A stretch of DNA of 64,000 bases from Cepaea nemoralis (lineage: Eukaryota; Mollusca; Gastropoda; Stylommatophora; Helicidae): NCBI GenBank assembly GCA_014155875.1, contig JACEFZ010028141.1:88501-152500 (forward strand). Reading direction: 5' to 3'. The first letter of the stretch is position 1. Each line of letters begins with the position of its first letter. The notes beneath the pieces were generated by a model. It searched no databases, had not been told where the DNA came from, and saw only the letters and a list, made by a program, of their open reading frames with translations. A program made the position numbers and the translations under genes. Shown here piece after piece: positions 41,505-51,310 of this stretch.

Positions 41505-42350
41505 CATTGCAGGTTTGTGTCAATGAGTAGCGGATGTTGTAGTGTAGGACACATTGTAGGATCACTACAGGTTTGTGACAATGCGCAGGGGATGTGCCAG
41601 TGTAATTCAGATTATAGGTTTACATGTGGTTTGTGTCAACGAGTAGCGAATACTGTAGTGTAAGACACATTTCAATTTTACGCAATGTTCATGTTATAAG
41701 CAGTGGATGTTGTAGTGTATGGTAGATTATATATAGATTTACACGAAGTTGTGCCAACGAATAGCGTATACTGTAGTGTGAGACAGATTTCAACTTTACG
41801 CAAACAAAAAAATCTATCTTACACTACAATATCAATGAGTAGCTGATCTTGTAGTGTAGATTAGATTATAGGTTCACACGAAGTTTGTTTCAACGAATAG
41901 CTGCTGTAACAGAGTAGGGCAGATTATATATTTCACATAGGGTTTATGTCAATAAGTATGGATGTTCTTGTGTAGCACAGATGATAGGTCCACATGAGGA
42001 ATGTGTCAATGAACAGTGGGTGATATAATGTAGGACATATTATAGATTTACTGCAGGTTTGTGTCAATGAGTAGTGAACGAACGAACGAACCGAACGAAC
42101 GAACTTTATTTTCAAATGGTTAAGAATTGGGCACGCAGGCCCGTCTGACATTCTGCTCTTCTTCTGAATTTCCTCTCATATTGTAGGACAAAAGCTAGTT
42201 TCACTTGAGGTTTGTGTCAATGAGTAGCAGATCGTTCAACGTATGACAGATTAAAGGTTTAATTGAGGTTTGTGTCAATGAGCGGCGCATATTGTATCAA
42301 ATGATAGATTATAGATTTATGTGGAGGTTCCGTCAAAGTGTGGCTGAGTG
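41505..42350. repeat. Degenerate ~60-85-bp tandem repeat
   Basis: Units carry CAGGTTTGTGTCAATGAGTA, GCGGATGTTGTAGTGTAGGA, CACATTATAGGTTTAC-like blocks, about 11 units of varying length. Interrupted at about 42075-42180 by a short retroelement 3' end. Confidence 0.8.
42075..42180 (-). repeat. Retroelement 3' end with (GTTC)n tail inside the tandem repeat
   Basis: On the minus strand: AGAATGTCAGACGGGCCTGC, CCAATTCTTAACC, then AATAAAGTTCGTTCGTTCGG and more GTTC units. A poly(A) signal followed by a short tandem tail is usual for truncated LINE insertions. Confidence 0.6.
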
Positions 42351-42484
42351 TGTAATGTTTAACATAATACAGTAAGATCAGAACATTTCTGGAGTGTAGT
42401 TGATTAAATACAATATTAATTTAAACGAGACGTCTGCCCAGCCTCAGGAATGATTGTGTATTTAAGTGAAAAGATCAGTCAAGG

Positions 42485-42720
42485 ACCCATTTTCACTCCT
42501 TGAAGCGTATCTGGTATATGGTGCTAGCCCTATATTGTACACACCAATCATCACAAGCTGGGTGATGTGTTCACGCCGGCCGCGTTTACTCTCCAGAACA
42601 TTTCCTGGCGCCCATTTTAAACTGATGAACCTGGAAGATCAGGTCAATGACAAATAACATCCGGCATCGAAGGGGATTCGATCACATGACTAAAGAGCTG
42701 GCAAGTAAAACAGGACAGAG
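42485..42720 (-). repeat. SINE family Sb copy
   Basis: GGTGCTAGCCCTATATTGTA, GTTCACGCCGGCCGCGTTTA, CCAGAACATTTCCTGGCGCC, and a head with GGGATTCGATCACATG (box B, reverse) and GAGAGCGCGCC. Confidence 0.8.
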
Positions 42721-42865
42721 AGCGCGCCAGACGACAGGATATGATATAAGGAGAACAGAAATTAGGACATAGACAAATAGCGGAAGCAGATTTTCGTGAG
42801 CGAAGCTCTGAACGATAGTTAACGATCTAAATCAAGTTCCTTGTATCAACAGTTTCATCAAAGAT

Positions 42866-42985
42866 ATTGTGCAATCACATGGAATGACACTATCCAGTGC
42901 CGCCTATCGGACACTGAAACGTCAACGATTCTTCCCACGACGCCTGAAGGTAACAGTGAAAGATGATGGTGATGAATGTATAATA
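42866..42985 (+). pseudogene. LINE-B 3' end fragment
   Basis: SHGMTLSSAAYRTLKRQRFF matches the end of the 39900-40770 relic (SHGMTLSSATHRALERQLLL), then a GATGATGGTGATGAAT tail. Confidence 0.65.
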
Positions 42986-42999
42986 TCATGGCATATATT

Positions 43000-43357
43000 G
43001 AGAGAGTCGGGGGAGTCAAATGGGACATCATTTCTTCTTATGGTATTTATCCTCCAACGATTCATACTGTCTCAACAATATCACTCAAGTTTTAATATTT
43101 TCTGTACTGTCTCTAGAAAACAAAATTAAGGATGGAAGAAAACATTACTGAATGAAATCAGGGTCATACGACTGAATTACCTCGGTTACACGAAGGTGGA
43201 AACAAACTATTTATGTGATATTATAAAGGACAAATCGGAGTGGAAGCCTGAAAGAGGAAGATAACGTTACATATGGATTGACAGCATCCCTAGATGAAAG
43301 AACTAAGCTGCATGAATACATCGTTAAGACGAAGGATAGAGTAGCACTCTTAAATGT
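43000..43357. other. No gene seen
   Basis: Mixed sequence. The plus frame at 43278 (84 residues) has no recognised domain and runs into the SINE. Confidence 0.35.
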
Positions 43358-43407
43358 ACTGTGTCCACTTTCTCGCAGTTATGTTATGGTGTATTTAATG
43401 TACTGTA

Positions 43408-43657
43408 TGGCCGTCTCTCTGGTGAAGGTTGTTAACGACTTTCTCCGTAATACTGTATATCCACGTGAGGAACAGAGCTGCGCGAGATTCGGCAGCGGAT
43501 CGAGTCGAATTGTTTACTTACGGGGTATGTGAGCCGGTCGCTCAGAAAGCAGTGGCAAACTACTGAGCGTAATCTTGCCAAGAACATCAACAACAGCTGA
43601 AAAATGCTGATGTTGACTGCAACGTCCTGTAAGGGATATGCAACTTAAAGTAAAATT
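43408..43657 (+). repeat. SINE family Sd copy flanked by a ~50-bp direct duplication
   Basis: Head GCCGTCTCTCTGGTGAAGGT, CTTTCTCCGTAATACTGTAT, GTATGTGAGCCGGTCGCTCA, GAGCGTAATCTTGCCAAGAA, AACGTCCTGTAAGGGATATG. The sequence at 43358-43407 (TACTGTGTCCACTTTCTCGC to TACTGTA) recurs at 43658-43707 with three changes. Confidence 0.88.
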
Positions 43658-43724
43658 ACTGTGTCCACTTTCTCGCAGTTATGTTATGGTGTCGTTAATA
43701 TACTGTAGACAGTATAAATATTTA

Positions 43725-43835
43725 CACAATGGCAGTATGCACTTCTTGATATAGAAACACAGGCCACAAACAACAGATTGCCAGATTTATTGTCTGGCAT
43801 GTTTCGGAGTAACTCGTCAGGTGCACACTGCAAAG
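43725..43835 (-). repeat. Penelope terminal motif, solo copy
   Basis: Reverse complement reads TGCACCTGACGAGTTACTCC then GAAACATGCCAGACAATAAA. Here GAG and CTC could pair as a short helix between CTGAC and CGAAA. No coding part attached. Confidence 0.65.
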
Positions 43836-44044
43836 GTATATAACTATATATACCATATGAAGTGAATACATGAGTAATACTGTGACTGAAATACTGAAAA
43901 CACGGCTCTCCAGAACATTTCCTTAATACTTAAAACATGGCTGAAATAATTAAAACGCACAGTCACTAGTATTTTTCCAGTATGCAGCGACTATGTGTTT
44001 TTAGTATTTCAACAAAAGTATAATTCACTTACTCACTTCAAATT

Positions 44045-44150
44045 ATATCTGCAATATCACATGACGAGATGCAGCTAACATGTGTATTCTTTATTATATG
44101 AGGCTTCTGTGTATAGATTTATAAAGGTAATAGATTGTGTTGAATATGTT
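44045..44150 (+). repeat. Penelope terminal motif, decayed solo copy
   Basis: CATGACGAGATGCAGCTAAC, then TTATATGAGGCTTCTGTG and AGATTGTGTTGAATATG. Weakest of the seven copies. Confidence 0.45.
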
Positions 44151-44346
44151 GATATTTATTGATTGTTACGGCGAATATTATATAGCTATTGACACTCTGT
44201 ATGAAATCGTAAATAAACCAGTGTGTGCTACAATGTCACGAAGTCACTTCAAGCTTGTTGACGTTAGTTCTTCATGCGAACTGTTTGCATTCATACAAGT
44301 CAGAACCAAGATATACATTCATAGACACAATAATAGTCACTTATAT

Positions 44347-44498
44347 AGGGTGTATATTTAATGACTGTGGGTTTTTGGATTATTGCCGTTCCAAGTTTTA
44401 TATTCACCCTCTGTGGAGTTCATGCAACATAACAGGTAAATGCAAAACTTGAAACGGCAATATTGTCAAAATCCCCACAGTCATTAAATATACACTCT
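44347..44498. mobile_element. MITE family copy 2 (152 bp)
   Basis: Left AGGGTGTATATTTAATGACT then GTGGG; right CCCCACAGTCATTAAATATA then CACTCT. Inner arms TTGCCGTTCCAAGTTTTATA / TGCAAAACTTGAAACGGCAA. Flanked by TATA-rich sequence. Confidence 0.9.
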
Positions 44499-44559
44499 GA
44501 GCTTCTGGTATATTTTATAGTATTAACAAAGAAGTTAAAAAAGACTCTTTTACCTGCCT

Positions 44560-44800
44560 AAACGTGCATCGGGTAGTATTGTGCTAGACCCGTATTTTTA
44601 TAGAAGAATAGGCGCTCAGTGGGTGTTGTGTTCAGCATCATGCATCCCGCCTTTTACTTCCCAAGATATTCCTGGTTCCCATTTAGGCTGGGTAAACCTG
44701 GAAGCTCAGGTACATTAAAAAAATTTATCTAAATCCACCCCGATGCAGATCGAAGACATGACCGCCGGGTTCGGCAGACAAATGTCCAGCCACTAAGTAT
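44560..44800 (-). repeat. SINE family Sb copy
   Basis: TGTGCTAGACCCGTATTTTT, GCGCTCAGTGGGTGTTGTG, CCGCCTTTTACTTCCCAAGA, GGTAAACCTGGAAGCTCAGG, and a head with GATCGAAGACATGACCGCCG. Confidence 0.75.
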
Positions 44801-44811
44801 AAAATAAATAA

Positions 44812-45050
44812 TGTTTGCATAGCCTTTACAGGACATCGCTGTCAACATCAGCATCTTTCAGCTGATTGTTGATCTCTTGGCAAGATTACGCTCAGTAGTT
44901 TGCCATTGCTTTCTGAGCGGCCGGTTCATTATCCCGCAAGTCACGAGCGCATGTAGAACCGCAACCAATTCTCGCGCGCTGCGAGAGCCTGCGTGGATAA
45001 CGGGATTACGGAGAAAGTATTGTAACCCCTCGACCATAGAGACCGGCTCC
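44812..45050 (-). repeat. SINE family Sd, well-preserved copy
   Basis: TAGCCTTTACAGGACATCGC, TGTCAACATCAGCATCTTTC, TTGGCAAGATTACGCTCAGT, TTTCTGAGCGGCCGGTTCAT, GAACCGCAACCAATTCTCGC, CGACCATAGAGACCGGC. Confidence 0.88.
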
Positions 45051-45061
45051 ACTAAGTACAC

Positions 45062-45235
45062 TCATTCATTCAGTAGCATGTCCTTTACAGAACCTCGCTC
45101 CCATTAACAACCTTCCAGAAAACCTCTCGATCATAAGCGTCCGATACACCCATCTGGAGATCATCCGCCACATCCTGCACCCATCTTCTCTTTGGCCTTC
45201 CTCTTCCTCTCTTCCCAGGCATATACACCTGTATA
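45062..45235 (-). pseudogene. LINE-C 3' end fragment
   Basis: Matches 49030-49205: TCATTCATTCAGTAGCATGT, TCCGCCACATCCTGCACCCA, TCTTCCTCTTTGG-type coding for GKRGRGRPKRRWVQDVADDL. Starts with the ATTCATTC tail. Confidence 0.8.
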
Positions 45236-45276
45236 GTACAGGGTTCTGCAGGATACTAGTACCCTAAATATAGTAC

Positions 45277-45428
45277 AGGGTGTATTTTTAATGACTGTGC
45301 AGTGTTTGAAAATATTGCCGGTCCAAGTTTTGTATTTACCTATTATGTTGCTTGAACTTTACAGAGGGTAAATACAAAAATTGGACCGGCAATATTTTCA
45401 AACATTGCAGTCATTACAAATACGCTCT
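45277..45428. mobile_element. MITE family copy 3 (152 bp)
   Basis: Left AGGGTGTATTTTTAATGACT, right AGTCATTACAAATACGCTCT; inner arms TTGCCGGTCCAAGTTTTGTA / ACAAAAATTGGACCGGCAAT. Same length as copy 2. Confidence 0.9.
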
Positions 45429-45488
45429 ATATTATAGTATATAAGTATATCATTGTCGTTAGCGTAAATAAAGGATCGTTTCTCATAC

Positions 45489-45713
45489 CGTGCCGGCGCT
45501 GTGTTGAAGGGGTTACGAATGCAGTTCGCAATTCCGCTTATCGCGTTCGAAACACAGCAGCAGAACGTCTTGCGCTGATGTTCATGTAATGGTATGAGTG
45601 CTGGTAGTACAGAAAGCAATAGCAAATTAGTGAACATAAACTTGCCAAGAAATCATGAACAACCAAAAAAATGATGGGGTTGACTGCGACGAACTGTAAA
45701 CGCTATGCAACTA
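45489..45713 (+). repeat. SINE family Sd copy
   Basis: CCGGCGCTGTGTTGAAGGGG, GTTACGAATGCAGTTCGCAA, CAGAAAGCAATAGCAAATTA, GAACATAAACTTGCCAAGAA. Abuts LINE-A 3' end text. Confidence 0.8.
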
Positions 45714-45795
45714 ACTAACAGATCCATGACTCTGGTGATCGCATGAGATGGCGAAACACGATCGCCCACACTTATCGGCACAGCATATGATGAGA
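45714..45795 (+). pseudogene. LINE-A 3' tip
   Basis: GATCCATGACTCTGGTGATC, GCATGAGATGGCGAAACACG, then CAGCATATGATGAG: the last ~25 codons and tail of LINE-A. Confidence 0.75.
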
Positions 45796-46059
45796 TAAAT
45801 AGTATTAGTATATATCGTATTTATCATATTATGTAGTAACATATAACATTAGATAACATCCAGTAATAGTATAGCACCTAATATTATATTTAGTATTTGT
45901 TTCGCGCATTAATCTATACAAATATATTTTAGAAAGCAGCAGCCAACTTGAGGTTGTTGATAGCTGTCTCGGAAGTCAGTGATGAGCTACTGTGGCGGCC
46001 TCCAAGCCCACCAACAGGCTTGAGGGTGGACAAAAGATGTATCACAAAGTCAAGTATAA
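45796..46059. other. No gene seen
   Basis: AT-rich. Confidence 0.4.
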
Positions 46060-46205
46060 CTAATTGCTACAGACTGATCCTTCTCTTCTTCAGCGTTCCG
46101 AGCCATTGAGGTTCTTTGCTGCAGATACAATCCGTCTCCATTCGTCTCTCTGATTGACCTTCTCTTGCCAGTCGTTGATTCCTGGTCCTCCAGGTTGGGG
46201 GTTGA
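46060..46205 (-). pseudogene. LINE C-terminal fragment
   Basis: Minus-strand text NDWQEKVNQRDEWRRIVSAA then KNLNGSER corresponds to the usual end of several LINE proteins (DW.E.V..RD.WR.VV.AA..LNG). No RT attached. Confidence 0.6.
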
Positions 46206-47070
46206 AGCGTGGGGTTAACATCCCCACCTTTGTAAAAACCATTTTTGTTACGAAACAGATACATGAGCCTCGAATTCAGACAGACTGACCTTGGAGTTGA
46301 TAAATCAAACCGATTATAAGAGTGCATTGCTGGGCTGGATACTGGTGCACGATAAAGCAGATGTGATCACAGCCCCTTAGGATCAAGTAAATGGTATGGA
46401 AGATCACACACATCACCATGGCCTGGAGAGAATGGTGCGGCAGCGGGTCAACAGAGGTTCTGGCCGATTCTCAGCACACGTAGGAAAGGTCAGACAGACA
46501 CATAATCAGACTAAAACTGGTGCCATGTGGGATTCGTCACTGGTTTTGAAGATGGGAAAGGAACCCACATGGGAATGCCCCGGGTGCTGTGATATCGGTT
46601 CTTGACTCAACTCAACAATACTCAACATAACTCAGCTGACTAAGACTCGCGTCATGTGGCATTATGTGCGATAGCAGCAGGTGTGATCACGAATGGGGAC
46701 GACAGAGACACATTGTATCATCAGAACTCTACTGGAACAATCAAAATCCTTGTTCTCCCACATCAACTGAGAGAGTCAGAGCACTTAATGCCCTGTCTCT
46801 AGTGCATTCATATTGAATTTAATTAACAAATAAATAACCGTCTTTAAAGCTATTGTAAGCTGAAAGAGACGGGTGTAAAGGATAGCCATTTACAAATTAG
46901 CTTAAAAAGACAATACATACGCCTAAAATATATTCGCTACAGAAGATTATTTAAAATTAATTTGAAGAACATGAGAATAGCAGATCTGTCTACCCAGAAT
47001 TCAGCATAAGAGAAAATTGTTTTTTCTTCTCCTTATATGCCATGCCATGTGGCGTTGGTGATCACGTCTG
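46206..47070. other. No gene supported
   Basis: 46206-46800 is GC-richer and may be the rest of a retroelement (plus text MEDHTHHHGLERMVRQRVN); no domain recognised. 46800-47070 is AT-rich. Confidence 0.35.
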
Positions 47071-47071
47071 T

Positions 47072-47175
47072 ACGCTGCCTTCTGTCTCGTGTACTGCCTT
47101 CTGTCTCGTGTACTGCCTTCTGTCTCGTGTACTGCCTTCTGTCTCGTGTACTGCCTTCTGTCTCATGTACTGCCA
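47072..47175. repeat. 20-bp tandem repeat, 5 units
   Basis: Unit TGCCTTCTGTCTCGTGTAC, nearly perfect. Confidence 0.95.
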
Positions 47176-47594
47176 TTTGTTTCTAATACTGACGTTCCTC
47201 CATGACACACTGTCAAACTGTCCAACATCTTATATCTCGGTCTCCCCATGCTTCTGCTCCCCTCCAACATTTCCGTTGTCACTGCGTACTCCAGCTTTCT
47301 CTTTCTCATGATATGCACACATAATGTGGAATGACATCATCTGATGCAAAGAACCCGTTCTTTTTGTGTTACATTCTTTCAAGATATCTTCATTATTCTT
47401 TCGTACCGTTAATTCTCCTATAAAACCACATCTACGCAGCTTCCACACAATTCCTCACTTGTCTGCTAATTACTCATTTTTTCCCTTCCGTACATTATAT
47501 TTGCTAGATATAGCTCTTAAGTGCACCAGCGGCATTCACAAAATGGGATCCATGTTTTTTTAATCGAAGTGATAAAAAGAGCTCTTAAGAGCTT

Positions 47595-47885
47595 CTAATA
47601 TCATCTCATCTTGTTCCTATTGTACCTTGAGGAGTCGAGGTGAAGTATAAATAACGGGGGGGGGGGGGGGGGGGGGGGCGCCCGTTTATGGGCCTAATGT
47701 ACCGAGATTACCATATAGTTTGCTATTCCCCCTGTCCATCGTTTACGTGGTCGGTCTCTTCTTCTGCTTCCAGTTGGTCTATACATCATTGCTTGTTGTG
47801 GTATACTGTTTGTTGGCAGTATAGTTATATTGCCAAACCATTTGACTTGCTGCCTTCTATTAAAATCTAGCGCTGCTATAATCCA
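47595..47885 (-). pseudogene. LINE-B C-terminal fragment
   Basis: Minus text DFNRRQQVKWFGNITILPTN, IPQQAMMYRPTGSRRR and RPRKRW-like text, then after a G run (47658-47678) YFTSTPQGTIGTR-like end. The last block matches the end of LINE-B at 18443. Confidence 0.75.
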
Positions 47886-47991
47886 TAAAAAATCACAAAT
47901 ACTAAAGTATTGGAAAAATCAGGTTGTGTGACGGTGTGTTCCATGCTCAGTCTTCGTAGACTTAGATGGATAGGACATGTTAGGAGGATGG

Positions 47992-48388
47992 TTTAGTTTA
48001 GTCGAAGGATCAACATTACGGCACACGGGTGTAACCCATAAGTGCTCCGTTTTTCTCCTAACTCAAACCTGAGTTTTGAGAAACTCGGCTCCGTGCACGA
48101 ACTCCGTAGCACCAGCGAGGATCCTGCAATACTTTGGGTAGATTTTTAACTCGAAATTTTGCCCGGGCAGCTCCGTTAGGCAACTCTTTTTTCGATTTCC
48201 AACTGCCAAGGGGTTTTTTACGTGCGCAACAATACACACGGGCGTCCGATCTCACTACCCAGAGACCAGGGGAAATTTTATTACTAGAAGTCCACGTGAA
48301 AAAATCCCGGTTCTTACCGGGGCTTGAACCCAGGACCTCCAGCACTCGACGCGGACACCATACCTCGAGACCACGCAGCCCCCCCCCC
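47992..48388 (-). repeat. SINE family Se copy with target duplication
   Basis: Bounded by AGGAGGATGG on both sides (about 47982-47991 and 48399-48408, allowing a short C-rich/CCAA end). Minus-strand head: TGCGTGGTCTCGAGGTATGG (A box) and GGGTTCAAGCCCC (B box). The body shares its 3' half with 35405-35625. A run of 16 C at about 48380 lies at the 5' end of the SINE. Confidence 0.85.
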
Positions 48389-49029
48389 CCCCCTCCCCAA
48401 GGAGGATGGATGATGGTAGAATACCAAAGGACATCTTTTATGGTGAATTACAGATGGGTAGGAGATCTCAGGGTCGGCCTCTACTACGATACTAAGATGT
48501 GTGTAAACGGGACATGATTGATACAGGCATTGATAATGCACATTGGGAGCATAGTTGCCATTCTAGATATTTTATATCCAGATCTAGATGTTTTTGCCGG
48601 CGTCTGGATACCGTTTTCAGACGTTTGGATGCTGGATGCAATTCTAGATACTTTCCATTTGGAGTCGGATATTTTGAATACTTTCTAGATATTACTTTTC
48701 TTTCGGTGCATTTACCCATTTTTTGTTTGGTCTGGACGCGCGTAAATTATGGTAACTGCCATTATTTAAACTTTGAACTGACTTGGTTCAATGCTCAACA
48801 ATCTGGCAACCCCCCGGTAATGAGTAAAAGGGCGCATAAATTATAATAACATTATTTGAACTGTAAATTCATCGTGTTGCGAATTATTGCTGTGGTGCCG
48901 ACGATTCTTTTTCATGTAATTCTTCGTCTTCATATGTGTCTTCCACTTTGAACAAATCTTTCAATAAGCCAAAAGTAAAGCAATATAAACAAACATTTCA
49001 GAAAGAGTGGCTGCAGGATGACATAATTA

Positions 49030-49930
49030 AAGATTCATTCATTCAGTAGCATGTCCTCTGCAGAACCTCGCTGCCATAACAACCTTCCGGAAACCTCTCG
49101 ATCATTAACAAGATGTCCCGCGTCTGATACACCCATCTGGAGATCATTCGCCACATCCTGCACCCATCTTCTCTTTGACCTTCCTCTTCCTCTCTTCCCG
49201 GGCATATATCCTTCCATTATTGTTCTCTCCAAACTATCGTGACGTTTCAAGTGACCAAAATATTTAATTTTTCTTTGTTTTATCGTCTTTAATAGCCAAC
49301 CTTCTTCATATTCAATTCTTGAAGTATGAATGCATTTGTTCTTTTCTTTACCCAAGATATTCTTAGAACTCGTCTATAACATTTATATTTAAAGGCGTTT
49401 ATGCTCTGCTCAGCTTGTTTAGTAAGTGTCCATGTCTCACAGGTGTATGTTGCAATGGGAAAGATGCATGCTCTTAAAAGTCTAATTTTTGTAGTTCTAT
49501 CTGTCCCACTCCATAATTTATTCAGTTGTTTTAGTCTTTGAAGAGCAATTGATAGTCGCCGTTTAATTTCTTTCATTGTGTCACCGTTGTTGCTAACCAG
49601 TGACCCAAGATATTCAAAATTTTCCACCACCTCCAATTTTTCCCCATTAATGTATATTTCTTTCTCCATAGTAGTTTTGTCTGTATGCATTATGTTTGTT
49701 TTTGCTATGTTAAGATATAAGTTGTGATTTTCACTATTCAATTGGGTTGAGGCTGTTAGGTTTTCTATGCCATTCTGTGTTGTGGATAGTAATACTGTAT
49801 CATCAGCATATCGAATCTCTGGTATGTCATGACCGCCGATATTTAGGGCTTCATATAGCTCCCTGTTTATATCATCTTTTACATTTCTCATTATAGAAAT
49901 ATAAGAGATGATATTAAAGATTGGGTAAGA
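49030..49930 (-). pseudogene. LINE-C reverse transcriptase 3' half, inserted in the hAT
   Basis: From 49891: a frame with EIRYADDTVLLSTTQNGIEN (intact YADD), LNSENHNLYLNIAKTNIM, FEYLGSLVSNNGDTMKEIKR, ATYTCETWTLTKQAEQS, to KKVGY and stop at 49289. In another frame to 49035: IEYEEGWLLKTIKQRKIKYF, HDSLERTIMEG, GKRGRGRSKRRWVQDVANDL. A frameshift near 49330 separates the two. It ends in an ATTCATTCAT tail. ATTAAAGATT-type words flank it (near 49026-49033 and 49946-49955), a likely target duplication in the transposase frame. Confidence 0.85.
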
Positions 49931-49944
49931 GATTGGATTAAGAG

Positions 49945-50600
49945 ATGATTAAAGATTGGGTAATGTCAATTCATAGAGATGCAACTAAGGCTCGTTGTAA
50001 GTACTGCGAGTGTGAAATGAAAGCGAAAATACAAGACTTGAAGAAACATGCAGAGACTAAAAAACATAAAATTGCAGTGCCATTTAGGGATATGCCACCG
50101 TTGACATTTGTTTTCAGAACCACACAGAGTAATGAATCATCAAAAGCTGAAGGATCTGTCGCAATTTTTTTTAAGTTGTCATTGTGCAATCGTGAACTGT
50201 GACCATTTGATTGATTTGTTTAAAAACACTATTTCTGACAGTAAAATGCCAAAGGACGTGAAAATGCATCGCAGCAAGTGTACAAATATGATCAGAAGTA
50301 CTTTGTTTTCTCACTTTGAAGAAGATTTGATTAGTTATATTTCTACAAATAAATATAGTTTATTATTAGACGAATCGAATGACATTTCGGTTCTGAAAGT
50401 GCTTGGTACATGTGTCTACATTTCTTGGACTAGTTCACTTGGAAGAGTGTGATGCAAAAAGCATAGTCCAGGCACTGAAGAAACTTTTTGTCAGTAAACA
50501 TTTAAACTTGAAGAATTAGGCTGGAATTGGAACCGATAATGCATCGGTAATGGTTGGCGTAAAGCCCTTCGCCAGAGAGACCGGCAGTCACATCAATACA
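49945..50600 (+). pseudogene. hAT transposase fragment with BED-like zinc finger
   Basis: Begins DWVMSIHRDATKARCKYCEC, with C-x2-C followed by KKHAETKKH (H-x5-H), a BED-type finger. Then, after a shift near 50170: TLFSHFEEDLISYISTNKYS, LLLDESNDISVLKVLGTCVY (the DES.D start of the RNase-H-like catalytic fold) and GTDNASVMVGV. The C-terminal dimerisation region is missing. The N end before the LINE (about 48965-49033, QTFQKEWLQDDIIKD) belongs to the same protein. Confidence 0.75.
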
Positions 50601-50955
50601 TATGTAATTTCTTACTTTCTCAATCTGGATATTTTTCCTAGATACTTTCCAACGAAATCTAGATATTTATGGATGTTGTTTGGGCCGTTTCTAGATATTT
50701 TTTGTCAAAAAAAAGTGGCAACCCTGATGGGAGCATGTCGCCGCTGAATTTGTTGCATGGAGGGCAACTATCAGAAATGGAATAAAGACAAAGGAGAAAA
50801 TGATTGCAAATAAAGCACACACAGAGCGTGAGAGACGTAAGATGGTGCATGATGGTGGAAATGACAGTGTTTTCACATGCAACTACTGTGGGCAAACATT
50901 TGCAGCACGAATTGACCTTATCAGCCACACTCGCCACCGCCATGGGTCGTAGTTA

Positions 50956-51240
50956 TTAAGCCTTTTTGAAGCACAATGTACCAAACTATCGTCTGTCAAG
51001 ACGGAAAGGTGCCAGTGTCTGAATGCTATAACCCCCACGTTAGTCCTGATTTCTTTATTTTTGATTTTCTCTCGTCTTGATACATTGAGTATTGCCTGAG
51101 AAGAATAGCTCTTTTTACCACCCCGTTAACAAATATTTATTCCATTTTTGTGAGATGCCACTGGTGCATTGGGTATTTTATTTTAAACTTCCTTACTACA
51201 TTTTCTAGCTATTGTTAATAGTGTTAATAGAATGCCCAAA
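50956..51240. other. LINE-D 3' UTR and no gene
   Basis: 50975-51035 (CAAACTATCGTCTGTCAAGA, CGGAAAGGTGCCA) follows the finger stop and recurs at 20085 and near 54470. Confidence 0.5.
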
Positions 51241-51310
51241 TACGTTAACGTCTTGACTTGTTTCAGACTGCTTCCATTCACCTTGATTTTGTATTTGGCT
51301 TTCTTTGTTA

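Larger units (their letters stand above)
48551..50726. mobile_element. hAT DNA transposon, disabled, carrying a LINE
   Basis: Left end ATAGTTGCCATTCTAGATAT, right end (reverse) CAGGGTTGCCA then a TATCTAGA-containing stretch; subterminal TCTAGATA words recur at both ends, as hAT elements often have. Flanks TTGGGAGC (48543-48550) and ATGGGAGC (50727-50734) match 7 of 8, like an old 8-bp duplication. Inside are transposase pieces (49945-50600) and a minus-strand LINE-C insertion (49030-49930). Without the LINE the element would be about 1.3 kb, so it was already internally shortened. Confidence 0.85.
47920..50955 (+). mobile_element. LINE-D C-terminal region, split by an Se SINE and a hAT
   Basis: Three collinear pieces of one LINE protein C end. 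(1) 47945-47991: SMLSLRRLRWIGHVRRM. (2) 48389-48550: RMDDGRIPKDIFYGELQMGR then RSQGRPLL. (3) 50735-50951: FVAWRATIRNGIKTKEKM, then a C2H2 finger FTCNYCGQTFAARIDLISHT with RHRHGS and stop. This order (RWxGHV, YGEL, GRP, C-terminal finger with RI.L.SH) is the usual end of a LINE type widely seen in invertebrates. The inserted elements are listed separately. RT upstream is missing. Confidence 0.82.

Noticed and set aside
47042..47311. 89-residue plus frame rich in Cys (repeats of VLPSVSCTAFC)
   Set aside because: Generated by the five 20-bp repeats at 47072-47175.
48134..48517. 127-residue plus frame with a Pro run
   Set aside because: Covers the minus-strand Se SINE and its C run, then the LINE-D piece; the frame is an accident of the junction.
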